Assembly (NCBI GenBank): GCA_964433875.1
Contig: CAYSSO010000001.1
Location: 73,005 to 137,004 of the forward strand
From: Athalassotoga sp964433875
GTDB lineage: Bacteria; Thermotogota; Thermotogae; Mesoaciditogales; Mesoaciditogaceae
DNA: 64,000 bases
Direction: 5' to 3'
Positions 1-8,323 of this stretch are shown piece after piece. The translations under genes and the position numbers were made by a program. Position 1 is the first letter of the stretch; each line of letters starts with the position of its first letter. The notes under the pieces are model-generated. The model made no database searches, had not been told where the DNA came from, and saw only the letters and a program-made list of their open reading frames with translations.

Positions 1-922
1 TAAAGGCTTGCATTGTGAAATTCACCGTTATATCTTCAAATTGCATTGAAACAATTTGATGATCAACCACATTGTTGTCACATGCGTAAACGCACCTTCC
101 GTATGGTCCTTCTCTTAAAGCCTTTAGTCTTCCCTTGTAGGAGAGATCTTCTGAAATTACATTTTGGGGCCATCCGTCTTTGTTGTTAAGGTAAAGTTTT
201 AAGGCAGAATAAGGACAATCCTTCTCGACCGAACAATCCAAGCAATATTCGGCGGCACCTTTAGGCATATTTTCTCTCTTGAAGTACGCTAAACTTCCAA
301 AAGAAGATATCTTAGAGCACTTTTTTCCGATAAGCCAATAAATTATGTCCATATCGTGACAGGATTTCGTCAAAATCATCGGAGCAGTTTCATCTGTTCT
401 TCTCCAATTTCCTCTTACAAAACTATGAGCCATGTGCCAGTATCCAACATCTTCTTTGTGCTCTATTCCAATCAATTCGCCTATTATCTTTGAATCAATC
501 AATTCCTTGATCTTTCTAAAGAATTTTGTGTATCTCAGCACGTGAGAGACCATAACACGTCTTTTGTATTTTTGAGAAGTTAGGGTTATTTTTATCGCTC
601 CATCGAGAGTCCTATCCATAGGTTTTTCAAGCAAAATATCGTATCCAGCTTTCATGAATTCAATAGATGGTTCAACGTGTAAATTGTCCATAGTTGCTAT
701 TATTGCCCCATCGGCTACTTTCCCCAAAGACAAAAGTTCCTTCCAATCTTTAAAACGTCTATTTTGAGGTATACGCAATTTATCTGCGACCAAATTTCTT
801 CTTTGATCGTTGGGCTCAGCCACAGCAACTATATTCAATTTTTCAGTTTCGAAGGCGTAGGCAGCATAAACATCTCTTCCTCTGCTTCCAGCACCAATTA
901 AGATAACCTTAGGAACTGCCAT
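1..922 (-). CDS. Gfo/Idh/MocA family oxidoreductase, C-terminus beyond window edge
   Basis: Read directly from the minus strand: an open frame starts at the ATG at 922, preceded by AAAGGAGAG, and runs off base 1 (307 codons seen). The N-terminus (MAVPKVILIGAGSRGRD) is a Rossmann dinucleotide fold with GxGxxG, and LLEKPMD at about residues 96-102 is the EKP motif of the NAD(P)-dependent sugar oxidoreductase family. A cysteine triad (C227, C230, C236 in CLDCSVEKDCPYSA) occurs in a subset of this family and may bind metal. It is the last visible gene of the amino-sugar-type operon, 18 nt after the DeoR regulator. Substrate unknown; presumably a sugar or sugar acid of the same pathway. Confidence 0.85.
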   Translation of the reverse strand, partial: MAVPKVILIGAGSRGRDVYAAYAFETEKLNIVAVAEPNDQRRNLVADKLRIPQNRRFKDWKELLSLGKVADGAIIATMDNLHVEPSIEFMKAGYDILLEKPMDRTLDGAIKITLTSQKYKRRVMVSHVLRYTKFFRKIKELIDSKIIGELIGIEHKEDVGYWHMAHSFVRGNWRRTDETAPMILTKSCHDMDIIYWLIGKKCSKISSFGSLAYFKRENMPKGAAEYCLDCSVEKDCPYSALKLYLNNKDGWPQNVISEDLSYKGRLKALREGPYGRCVYACDNNVVDHQIVSMQFEDITVNFTMQAF

Positions 923-940
923 TTTTTCTCTCCTTTGAAT

Positions 941-1705
941 TTAAATAATTTCTATTCTGACATTTAAATGCTTGATTTCATTCATAAATTCTTTAGAAAC
1001 TGAATCCGTTATTATTCCATCGATCTCGTTGAACTCAAAAGTTCTTATGTGCTTAACAATTCCGAATTTAGTGTGATCCGCTATAACGTAAGTTTTGTGA
1101 CTATGTGAATGCACCTCTTTGGCTATTTCGGCCTCTTCCATATTGGAAAAGGTTATTCCATCATCGATCGAGATTCCGTTTACCCCAACGAAAAACTTAT
1201 CTATGTTGAAATTTCTAATCGTTCTTAGAGCTATTTCACCAATACATTCGTAAGTACCTTTTCTTGGCATACCTCCTGTTAAAATAAGCCTGAAATTTTT
1301 TGTGCTTTCAATGATAAGGGTAGATATATTCACAGAATTCGTAAGTATTGTTAAGTCTCCTAACGAAGAACTTATTATCTCACGAGCGAGCATGTAAGAC
1401 GTCGTTCCACCGCTTAGCGCTATAAAGTCATTATCTTTTATCAATTTAATGGCCTTTCTTGCGATCAACTGCTTTTCATTTTTCATGAAATTGTAGTTGA
1501 CTATAAAATTTCCTTCCGTGTATGGTGTATTTACGATAGCCCCACTATGGGTTCTTCTGATAAGTTGCTTGTTTGCAAGGTATTCAAGATCTCTTCTTAT
1601 CGTGCTGCCAGAAGCATTGAATTTTTCTATTAATTCCTCTGTCGTCGCACTTGTTTTGCTTTTAAGGTATTCGAATATCTTCATTCTTCTTTCTTCAGAA
1701 AGCAT
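941..1705 (-). CDS. DeoR-family transcriptional regulator
   Basis: 254 residues, the usual length of DeoR/GlpR/AgaR repressors. Residues 1-56 form the DeoR helix-turn-helix (MLSEERRMKIFEYLK, then TTEELIEKFNASGSTIRRDLEYL). The rest is the sugar-phosphate sensing DeoRC domain, with the family motifs LSGGTTSYMLAREI near 97-110 and ILTGG near 141. It sits inside the operon after the kinase and aldolase, so it most likely controls this operon in response to a phosphorylated sugar intermediate. The three-copy repeat downstream of the operon promoter (4643-4668) is a candidate operator. The family is confident; the effector is not known. Confidence 0.9.
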   Translation of the reverse strand: MLSEERRMKIFEYLKSKTSATTEELIEKFNASGSTIRRDLEYLANKQLIRRTHSGAIVNTPYTEGNFIVNYNFMKNEKQLIARKAIKLIKDNDFIALSGGTTSYMLAREIISSSLGDLTILTNSVNISTLIIESTKNFRLILTGGMPRKGTYECIGEIALRTIRNFNIDKFFVGVNGISIDDGITFSNMEEAEIAKEVHSHSHKTYVIADHTKFGIVKHIRTFEFNEIDGIITDSVSKEFMNEIKHLNVRIEII

Positions 1706-1714
1706 TTTCCTCTC

Positions 1715-2647
1715 CTAAATGATCTCTATGTTTTCAACGCCGTTAAAATAAGGAACGTTAAAAAATGGTACGGACTTTTCTGAAGAATGTTTTATCAAGT
1801 TCAGGTTATAAGTGCCAGTGTGTTTTAGATGTAAATCCATTTTTTCTGTATCATCAACACCTGATACCACTTTTTTCCATATTGCTCTACCGGCCAAAAA
1901 TCCAGAAGCGCCGAGGTTACAATTCAACTCCAAAACTTCTGCGAATTTTTCGGCGTCCATACCTTCGCTTAAGACAACCCATGGTTTGCCTCTTGTTGCC
2001 TTATAAATATCATCACGTTTTAGATTAACAGTGTCTGTAACTATTGGCTCTATTTTGAACAGATCTACTCCGTACTTTTCTTCGCTAAAGATCTCCAACG
2101 CTTTCAATATGGCATCAGATCTGTCACCATTCACATTGTAAGTTAGAATCTCAAGAATATACAGAATATCGCTTTTTTCGCATTCTTTTCCAAGTTCTTC
2201 GACGAGTTTCATCTGATGCGACTTCGTGCTCTCGGAGGAATTTTCAGACCAGTATACAAGCAGTTTAACGGCATCCAATCCCGCATCTTTTGCCAGACTT
2301 GCGACCCCATTGCGATACAAAGAACTTAGCCTATCACCGGGATGAGAAGGATCTGTTGAATACCCGCTCTTTTCGGCTGATAAAATTATTCCAGAGTTTC
2401 TCGGTATGTATTTGAGATTCTGAGGAAATCCATATTCTCCATCCACGAGGACCGCTGTAACCTTATCTGATAAATTCTTCAATATAGATCTTTTTATCCT
2501 TACAAGATCTTCCGGATTTACATTTCCTTTTACATCTTTGACCATCTTCTCGACAGAATTTCTTTGATCGAGAGCCAGCATCTGAAACTGACCCATTTCA
2601 TTCGAAATTCTCACAAATCCTCTGTATTTTCCAGATTTTATTTTCAT
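1715..2647 (-). CDS. LacD/YihT-like class I aldolase (tagatose-1,6-bisphosphate aldolase family)
   Basis: 310 residues. It has the class I aldolase pattern of the LacD family: FQMLALDQR near residues 21-29, TAVLVDGEYG near 63-72, AVKLLVYW near 125-132 with a likely Schiff-base lysine, and FKIEPIVT near 198-205. LacD enzymes split tagatose-1,6-bisphosphate to glyceraldehyde-3-phosphate and dihydroxyacetone phosphate; the related YihT splits sulfofructose-1-phosphate. Its 5' end overlaps the kinase stop by 4 nt. With a SIS isomerase and a kinase upstream, cleavage of a ketose phosphate is the likely role. No dedicated phosphofructo/tagatokinase is visible, so that step would be encoded elsewhere. 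Exact substrate uncertain. Confidence 0.8.
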   Translation of the reverse strand: MKIKSGKYRGFVRISNEMGQFQMLALDQRNSVEKMVKDVKGNVNPEDLVRIKRSILKNLSDKVTAVLVDGEYGFPQNLKYIPRNSGIILSAEKSGYSTDPSHPGDRLSSLYRNGVASLAKDAGLDAVKLLVYWSENSSESTKSHQMKLVEELGKECEKSDILYILEILTYNVNGDRSDAILKALEIFSEEKYGVDLFKIEPIVTDTVNLKRDDIYKATRGKPWVVLSEGMDAEKFAEVLELNCNLGASGFLAGRAIWKKVVSGVDDTEKMDLHLKHTGTYNLNLIKHSSEKSVPFFNVPYFNGVENIEII

Positions 2648-3612
2648 TGAATCAACAACTCCTTATCGTTTTTGCTTAAACCATCGTAGAAATTCAAAAA
2701 TTCATCTTGGTTCAAAGTAATTCTGGCGGCCATAATTAAAGATCCAACGTACGGAGGAAATTCAGGCCTGACTATCTCAATTCCTTGAACTTCTTTCATT
2801 TTAGAGATGAATTCATTCTTAAAATAATCACAGTTGAAAAGTCCCCCTGCGTAGGCGAGAGGAACGGGTTTGAAATCGAGTTTATCCAAGAGCGCCTTTA
2901 CACTTCTTTTTAATTCTTGAATAGCAATAGAGATTACTTCTGACGCCGTATAAATCCCTTCTGTGGCCCCAAGGCACGCAATTTTAGAAAAATTAGCTAT
3001 GTATGTTCTCGCATTTTGACCTTTGCATCTTGTTAAAATCTCTCTTAAATCCGACACATTGGCAAAATCCTTGACTATCTTCAAAAGGGGACTCTCTTCC
3101 CTTCTCCCGTCATATTCTTCAAAAGTCCTTTGAAGTATCATCCGCCCGATGAAGTACCCGCTTCCAAGATCTCCAACATATTCTCCCCAGCCGTCCACCC
3201 TAAAAATCTTTTCTTCTTTATCTTTAGCCATTGCCATCGATCCTGTACCTGCAAGTAATATCATCCCAGGAGAGTTTGGAAGAGCACCCTCAAGTGCCGC
3301 TCTTACATCGTTAACAACAAGACTTTTTGCGAGAATACCTTTTACCATTTTTTCAATTTCTTTCTCCGTTCCCGGAACATCTCCGAAAGTCGACATCCCA
3401 AAACATGAAAAAGAAATATCTTCAATCCCTATAGCGGCTTGAGACAGGGATTCACCTATAGCTTTTTTCAGTTTCTTTTTCACTTCTTCCTGAGGGACAT
3501 TTAAAACATCTACAGAATCTGTCTTTGACAAGCCCATTATCTTGCCTGATTCATTTGCTATTGCAACAATGGTCTTTGTGCCTCCGCCGTCTACTCCAAG
3601 CAAGAATTTCAT
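2644..3612 (-). CDS. BadF/BadG-type ATPase, N-acetylhexosamine kinase-like
   Basis: 322 residues of the ASKHA sugar-kinase fold. The phosphate-1 motif is MKFLLGVDGGGTKTIVAIAN (residues 1-20), MILLAGTGSMAMA near 117-129 is the phosphate-2 loop, and RVDGWGEYVGDLGSGYFIG near 138-156 is typical of N-acetylglucosamine kinases of the BadF family. It would phosphorylate an amino sugar at C6 using ATP in the cytoplasm. It lies between the SIS protein (immediately upstream) and the aldolase (4-nt overlap), supporting an amino-sugar pathway. Glucosamine, galactosamine and their N-acetyl forms cannot be told apart from sequence. Confidence 0.82.
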   Translation of the reverse strand: MKFLLGVDGGGTKTIVAIANESGKIMGLSKTDSVDVLNVPQEEVKKKLKKAIGESLSQAAIGIEDISFSCFGMSTFGDVPGTEKEIEKMVKGILAKSLVVNDVRAALEGALPNSPGMILLAGTGSMAMAKDKEEKIFRVDGWGEYVGDLGSGYFIGRMILQRTFEEYDGRREESPLLKIVKDFANVSDLREILTRCKGQNARTYIANFSKIACLGATEGIYTASEVISIAIQELKRSVKALLDKLDFKPVPLAYAGGLFNCDYFKNEFISKMKEVQGIEIVRPEFPPYVGSLIMAARITLNQDEFLNFYDGLSKNDKELLIQ

Positions 3613-4629
3613 TCAGAATTTCACGACCTTCGTGAGATTTTTTGGCTCATCCGGTAATAGTCCTTTTTTTAAAGATTTTCTTACGCCTATTATTTGCAAA
3701 GGTATCACTCTAACAAACCAATCGCTGAAATCTCCGAAAGGAAAGACTAAATTGTTTTTCATATTACTTTCTTTCGATACGAAAATCACATTTCCTCCAA
3801 GTTGTTCTATTTCTTTTGCCATTTTTTCTTCTTGAGACCTCATGAAATCATTTGACAGAATCACTGCCAGTGTTTTATCACTCACCTTTGATTTTGGTCC
3901 ATGACGGTATTCGAGAGTCTGGTAAGCCTCGGCCGGCGTAAGAGAGGTTTCGGAAACCTTTATAACTCCTTCCATTGATGAAGCGAAATATTCATCATAC
4001 CCAAGAAAAACGAAATGTTCATAATTTTCAGGCTTTACTTTATCAAACAAATTTTTAGCATTCTCCAAAATATTACTGGAAATATCTGGAATAGATTTCA
4101 TGTAGTCTTTTAAATCATGATCGAAAATATTTCTTATTATAGAGGTTCCCAAAAATGCCATAGAGGTGAATGATTGTGTCATGACAACCGATTCTTCATT
4201 TACAAAATCGAGATTTGCAGAGATGTCCGCAATACTGGCTAACGCACTTTTTGAATTACAAGTAATGGCGCAGGTGCTGACGGCATCTTCTTTGGCCTTT
4301 TTCAGAGCCAAAACTGTTTCTGAGGATTCTCCAGATCTTGATATTCCTATTAAAACAGCATTTTGCGGGAAATGCCTAAGACCAAATGCGACTTCAGAAC
4401 CACTAAAATATTTGGAAATAACTTTTCCCTTTGATAGACGATTAAAATGAAATGACAGTCCCATCGCCAGGTAATAAGAAGAGCCACATCCGACAAAATC
4501 TATCTCGGAAAAATCTTCGATATTCTTCAAAAACAATAAAAGATCATGTGAGATAGTATTATACTCTTTTACAATTCTTCCAAATTTTTCAGGCTGCTCG
4601 TTGATTTCTTTTTCAGTTTTAGTCGTCAA
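3613..4629 (-). CDS. SIS-domain aminosugar-phosphate deaminase/isomerase (AgaS/NagB-II type)
   Basis: Two SIS domains: DFVGCGSSYYLAMG and IGISRSGESSET in the first, LGYDEYFASSMEG and EYRHGPKSKV in the second, as in the isomerase half of GlmS, in AgaS and in the SIS-type glucosamine-6-phosphate deaminase of Thermotoga. It would convert an amino-sugar 6-phosphate to a ketose 6-phosphate and ammonia. I place the start at TTG 4629 (MTTKTEKEINEQP), because AAGGAG lies 8 nt before it. The in-frame GTG at 4638 overlaps that same Shine-Dalgarno site and is unlikely. First gene of the operon, directly behind the promoter at 4678-4706. A sulfoquinovose-type isomerase role is a weaker alternative. Confidence 0.82.
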   Translation of the reverse strand: MTTKTEKEINEQPEKFGRIVKEYNTISHDLLLFLKNIEDFSEIDFVGCGSSYYLAMGLSFHFNRLSKGKVISKYFSGSEVAFGLRHFPQNAVLIGISRSGESSETVLALKKAKEDAVSTCAITCNSKSALASIADISANLDFVNEESVVMTQSFTSMAFLGTSIIRNIFDHDLKDYMKSIPDISSNILENAKNLFDKVKPENYEHFVFLGYDEYFASSMEGVIKVSETSLTPAEAYQTLEYRHGPKSKVSDKTLAVILSNDFMRSQEEKMAKEIEQLGGNVIFVSKESNMKNNLVFPFGDFSDWFVRVIPLQIIGVRKSLKKGLLPDEPKNLTKVVKF

Positions 4630-4642
4630 AGATCTCACTCCT

Positions 4643-4668
4643 TAATCACATATAATCACATTTAATCA
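4643..4668 (-). promoter_or_regulatory. three direct repeats with 10-bp period, candidate DeoR operator
   Basis: The word TAATCA occurs at 4643, 4653 and 4663 (plus-strand reading), the first two extended to TAATCACA. The spacing is exactly one helical turn, placing all copies on one DNA face just downstream of the promoter -10. This is seen in the sequence; assignment to the DeoR regulator at 941-1705 is inference. Confidence 0.5.
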
Positions 4669-4677
4669 TTTAAAATG

Positions 4678-4706
4678 AGTATATATAATTATACATAAAA
4701 AATCAA
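4678..4706 (-). promoter_or_regulatory. sigma-70-type promoter of the amino-sugar operon
   Basis: On the minus strand TTGATT (4706-4701) is followed after 17 nt by TATACT (4683-4678). Transcription would start near 4671, about 40 nt before the TTG start of the SIS gene, with the operator-like repeats in between. Confidence 0.6.
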
Positions 4707-4822
4707 CCTCTAAAAACAGGCTAATTTCCCAATTAAATGGGAAATTCCGTCGTTATTCTATTTTAAAGTCTTTGATCTCGAAATATCTCTTTTTATTTTC
4801 TGCTTTTAATATTTTCTTGTGT

Positions 4823-5575
4823 TTAAAGTTCGGAGTTTCTGAAATGAAGGTATTGAAGTACAAATATGGCAGCGGCAATTATCAAAAGGATGATAAAGGT
4901 TATTCCTATCGATTGATTGGTAAGCACATCCTGACCTGTCATGTATTCGAGAAAATCCAAAAATTTAGTTTGTTTGAATACGCCGGCCGTTATAAGTCCA
5001 GCATAGATTGCTATATCTAAAAGGATAGGCTTAACCTGCCCCGAAAAGATCATCGATGTATACGCACCTATTTGGAAAAACAACAGAGATCCTGCTGTAA
5101 CTCTCAAAGTCCATATCAGGACCATATTGAGGTTCAGAGAAAAGCCCATTATCCTCGAGAAGAGGTAATAAAACAATCCTCCAGTAACTACAGTTATGGC
5201 TGTTAATATGTACCCTGAGATGACCTTGGACGAAAAGATCTCCCATCTCGTTCTTCTTCCGGTTATGAGATATATCGTTTTGCGCTCTTTCTCTCTTGCA
5301 AAGATTGGAAAACTAATCACTATGGCCGCAATTATAGAAAGTAAGTTATAATTTCCACCGTACCATTCGGCGTAAGAATAAAAAGTGTAATTGGAAAAAA
5401 TGGCATTAAAGCCTTCCCGGCCTAAGGGGTTGTTTTTTAGATTTTCTTGGATTTGTGGAGAGTTAAAAATGTCTGTCACAAAGTTGTGACTTAAAATTGG
5501 AACTATAGAGAGTCCGACCATTATGGCAATCAAAATTATCGATCTGAAGAGATTCATCTTCAATTCAAGAGTCAT
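4823..5575 (-). CDS. ABC-2 type transporter permease
   Basis: 250 residues with about six hydrophobic segments: residues 10-30, 65-85, 110-140, 150-175, 185-200 and 220-242. After the second comes the REKERKTIYLITGRRTRWEI patch typical of ABC-2 permeases, which contacts the ATPase. It overlaps the stop of the upstream ATP-binding gene by 11 nt, so the two form one exporter. The substrate cannot be read from sequence; drug or lipid export, or a membrane-stress role, are typical for the family. No other gene of the unit is visible. Confidence 0.85.
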   Translation of the reverse strand: MTLELKMNLFRSIILIAIMVGLSIVPILSHNFVTDIFNSPQIQENLKNNPLGREGFNAIFSNYTFYSYAEWYGGNYNLLSIIAAIVISFPIFAREKERKTIYLITGRRTRWEIFSSKVISGYILTAITVVTGGLFYYLFSRIMGFSLNLNMVLIWTLRVTAGSLLFFQIGAYTSMIFSGQVKPILLDIAIYAGLITAGVFKQTKFLDFLEYMTGQDVLTNQSIGITFIILLIIAAAIFVLQYLHFRNSEL

Positions 5576-6284
5576 ATTCTCCCTCTTTTCTCATCATGTC
5601 GAGAAATATATTAGAAAAATTCTTTTCATTTCCTTCTTTTAATCCATTCAAAGTGCCGGTATAAATGGCTCTTCCATCTTTCAAGATCAAAAGGTTATCA
5701 CACACCTCTTCAACTTCTGAGAGGATATGAGATGAATATACGACAGTCTTACCTTCTTTTGCTATTTCATTCACAAGACCGAGCACTTCATTTCTTACGA
5801 TTGGATCAAGGCCCCATGTCGGTTCATCAAGTACATAGATTTTAACATCCTGAGATAGGGCAAGAGAAAGGTAGAGTTTTGTTCTGTTTCCCTGAGAAAG
5901 TGATCTTACCTTCCTTTTATAAGTTAGATCAAGCCTTTTTGAAATTTTTTCGAATTTTTCTTCTGAAAAATGCGGGGCAAATTTAGAAAAATATGCCTTC
6001 ATCTTTGATACGGTCAGCCAGTCGTACAAATTTTTCTCTTCTGGAACAAAAGAAATCTCCTTGTTTCCATCCGGAAATGGAGAACGACCAAAGACACTTA
6101 CATCTCCTGCCGTTGCCCTTATGAATCCCATCATGATCTTCAAAGTTGTCGTTTTTCCGGCTCCATTAGGCCCGAGAATTGCAAAGACAGATCCAGCCGG
6201 TATTTCAAATGACACGTTATCGAGAGCCTTGATCCTTCCCGAATAAATCTTTGTGACCCTTTCGAATTTAACAAATGAGTCCAT
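5565..6284 (-). CDS. ABC transporter ATP-binding protein
   Basis: 239 residues, a complete nucleotide-binding domain. Walker A is GPNGAGKTTT at about 38-47. The signature LSQGN near 129 departs from the LSGGQ consensus in the way ABC-2 exporters often do. Walker B with its glutamate is VYVLDEPTWGLD-like (IYVLDEPTWGLD) near 149-160, and the switch histidine lies in YSSHILSE. Partner of the permease encoded immediately downstream. A promoter with TATAAT lies 32 nt upstream, divergent from the next gene. Confidence 0.92.
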   Translation of the reverse strand: MDSFVKFERVTKIYSGRIKALDNVSFEIPAGSVFAILGPNGAGKTTTLKIMMGFIRATAGDVSVFGRSPFPDGNKEISFVPEEKNLYDWLTVSKMKAYFSKFAPHFSEEKFEKISKRLDLTYKRKVRSLSQGNRTKLYLSLALSQDVKIYVLDEPTWGLDPIVRNEVLGLVNEIAKEGKTVVYSSHILSEVEEVCDNLLILKDGRAIYTGTLNGLKEGNEKNFSNIFLDMMRKEGEYDS

Positions 6285-6315
6285 ATTCTCCTCCAGTCCA
6301 AAAAGAGTTTAAAAT

Positions 6316-6343
6316 ATTATACTATTTATACTATGCATAACAA
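6316..6343 (-). promoter_or_regulatory. promoter of the ABC-2 exporter genes
   Basis: Minus strand: TTGTTA (6343-6338), 16-nt spacer, TATAAT (6321-6316). It sits 32 nt before the ATG of the ATP-binding gene. Confidence 0.5.
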
Positions 6344-6369
6344 ACTTTAACAAAACGTGTGTACATTCA

Positions 6370-6378
6370 TGCTATAAT
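6370..6378 (+). promoter_or_regulatory. extended -10 promoter of the 6403-9361 gene set
   Basis: TGCTATAAT (extended -10) lies 25 nt before the ATG of the plus-strand gene, which has GGAGG at 6395-6399 as ribosome binding site. No good -35 at normal spacing is seen. Confidence 0.45.
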
Positions 6379-6402
6379 TTTGGATGTTAATATGGAGGTT
6401 GT

Positions 6403-7452
6403 ATGCTAATTGTTGTAATTTTGATGGTTATTTTCGGATTCATAATATTTTTTGAGATAACGATGTACAGGCCTCCCAAAGTTCAGGAAATCAAAGTTTT
6501 GCGTGAAATTGAAGGTGAAGAATTTCGAACTGAGTTTTCGATCTTAACGTGGAATATAGGCTACGGCGGTCTTGGAAAGAGTGCCGATTTTTTTATGAGC
6601 GGAGGCAAGAGGTCAAAGCCGGCAAGTAAAAAGATCGTCAAAGAGAATATCAATGCGGTGCTTTCTTTTATTCAAAACTTTGATTGTGTTCTTTTACAGG
6701 AAGTCGATCTAATGTCGTCGAGGACTTATAAAATAAATGAAGTTGAACTGTTCTCAAGATTACCTTACTTTTCTTACTTTGCGATGAATTACAACGTGAA
6801 ATTTGTACCTGTACCATTGTTTTCTCCGATTGGAAGGGTAAAATCTGGAATTATGACACTTTCAAGATTTCGGCCATATAAAGTTGAACGGTATTCTTTG
6901 CCCGGTGATTTGGAATGGCCAAGAAAACTTTTTGAACTCAAAAGGGCTTTTTTACTTGCAAGATACCGTGTAGATTCACATGATTTGCTGATACTGAATT
7001 TACATCTTTCTGCCTTTGACAATGGCAAATTGAGAATGAAAGAACTCGAATACTTAAAGAATTTTATTTTAAATGAGTATGAAAGGGGCAATTACATAAT
7101 AGTTGGTGGAGACTGGAATTTGATAATGCCGGGTCTTTCGAAAAAGCACTTTCAATTCACAACTGCGGAAAAATATCTGAGAAATTATCTTGAATTTCCT
7201 CTTAACTGGACGCCACCTGAATGGCAGTGGGCATTTGATTCCAATACGCCTACTAACAGATCAAATGAAAAGCCATTCGTAAAGGGAGAAAATTTTTTAA
7301 CTGTCATAGACGGATTTTTAACCTCTCCAAATATCGAAATAATTTCTGTGAAGGGAATAGATCTAGAATTTGAAAATAGCGATCACAATCCTGTACAATT
7401 AAAAATTAAACTGAGAGGAGACGTATGGAAGAAAGGACTAAGCAAAGTCTGA
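6403..7452 (+). CDS. endonuclease/exonuclease/phosphatase (EEP) superfamily protein, membrane-anchored
   Basis: 349 residues. Residues 1-20 are a single hydrophobic segment without a cleavage site, probably an anchor. The catalytic domain shows the EEP motifs in order: TWNIGYGG (about 48-55, metal-binding Asn), LLQEVD (about 97-102, catalytic Glu), LNLHLSA (about 198-204), GGDWNLI (about 233-239) and SDHNPV near the C-terminus (Asp-His). Family members hydrolyse phosphodiester or phosphomonoester bonds in nucleic acids, inositol phosphates or sphingolipids; membrane anchoring favours an extracytoplasmic or lipid-related substrate. Its end overlaps the next gene by 28 nt, implying translational coupling. 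Confidence 0.85.
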   Translation: MLIVVILMVIFGFIIFFEITMYRPPKVQEIKVLREIEGEEFRTEFSILTWNIGYGGLGKSADFFMSGGKRSKPASKKIVKENINAVLSFIQNFDCVLLQEVDLMSSRTYKINEVELFSRLPYFSYFAMNYNVKFVPVPLFSPIGRVKSGIMTLSRFRPYKVERYSLPGDLEWPRKLFELKRAFLLARYRVDSHDLLILNLHLSAFDNGKLRMKELEYLKNFILNEYERGNYIIVGGDWNLIMPGLSKKHFQFTTAEKYLRNYLEFPLNWTPPEWQWAFDSNTPTNRSNEKPFVKGENFLTVIDGFLTSPNIEIISVKGIDLEFENSDHNPVQLKIKLRGDVWKKGLSKV

Positions 7453-8318
7453 AGGCTGTAAAGGTCGGAATTTACGGTAATGCGATACTTGCGGTATTCA
7501 AAGTACTTCTTGGAATCATAAGTGGATCTATCGCTTTGATAAGCGATGGAATAGACACAATTATGGACGTTGCAAAGTCTATCCTTTCCTATCAGGGCAT
7601 AAGGATCGCTGGCCGCCCGCCAGATGTGGACCACCCTTATGGTCATGGCAGAGCCGAAACTATAGTTGCAAATATAATCGGAATTTCTGTCATATTTGCA
7701 GGCTTTATAATCGTCCAGGAATCTTTCATTGATCTTGGCCATCACGATGTTATCGCAACGGTAATGATCGTAGGCGCATCTCTTAGCATAGTGGGAAAAT
7801 TCTTACTCAGTTATTACATGTTCAGAATGGGCAAGAAATTTTCAAATCAAGCCGTGATCGCAGACGCAAAGGATTACATGAGCGATGTCTTTGCTTCAGT
7901 CGCTGTTCTTGTGGGTGGAGTTCTTGTCATGTTAACTGGAATGACGATCTTCGATCCGATCGCATCCATAGTTGTTGCAGTACTTATAGTTTGGATGGGC
8001 GTAGACGTGATAAAGGCAGGCCTTCCAGAACTTATGGAAAAACAGGATCCGGCCATGACTGCGTTGATAGAAGAGATCGTCAAAAAGCAAGAGTATGTCT
8101 TTAATCCTCACCTTATAAGAGTTAGAAAACTCGGATCTTACTACATAGTGGACATGCACGTCGAGATTCCAGGCAAGATGCGCCTCCAGCATGTTCACAG
8201 CATAATGACATCTATCGAGGACGAAATAAAGAAAAAATTACCTCAGGTAAAGGAAGTCACTATCCACGCCGAACCGATTGGTGGCGGGGAAGACGAATGG
8301 CCAGATATAAAAGAGTGA
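7425..8318 (+). CDS. cation diffusion facilitator transporter, predicted Mn(II)-type
   Basis: 297 residues: six transmembrane helices (about 14-34, 38-58, 82-102, 110-132, 155-175, 178-195) and the cytoplasmic CDF C-terminal domain from about 205. The metal site is Asp-rich in both helices: D44/D48 in TM2 (DGIDTIMD) and D150/D154 in TM5 (DYMSD). Zn-type members carry His at one or both first positions; the DxxxD/DxxxD pattern is that of manganese-type CDFs, so Mn(II) (or Fe(II)) efflux by proton antiport is inferred. Start ATG 7425 has GAGGAG upstream; the gene lies within the same transcription unit as the EEP protein and K+ channel. Confidence 0.88.
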   Translation: MEERTKQSLKAVKVGIYGNAILAVFKVLLGIISGSIALISDGIDTIMDVAKSILSYQGIRIAGRPPDVDHPYGHGRAETIVANIIGISVIFAGFIIVQESFIDLGHHDVIATVMIVGASLSIVGKFLLSYYMFRMGKKFSNQAVIADAKDYMSDVFASVAVLVGGVLVMLTGMTIFDPIASIVVAVLIVWMGVDVIKAGLPELMEKQDPAMTALIEEIVKKQEYVFNPHLIRVRKLGSYYIVDMHVEIPGKMRLQHVHSIMTSIEDEIKKKLPQVKEVTIHAEPIGGGEDEWPDIKE

Positions 8319-8323
8319 TGTAA

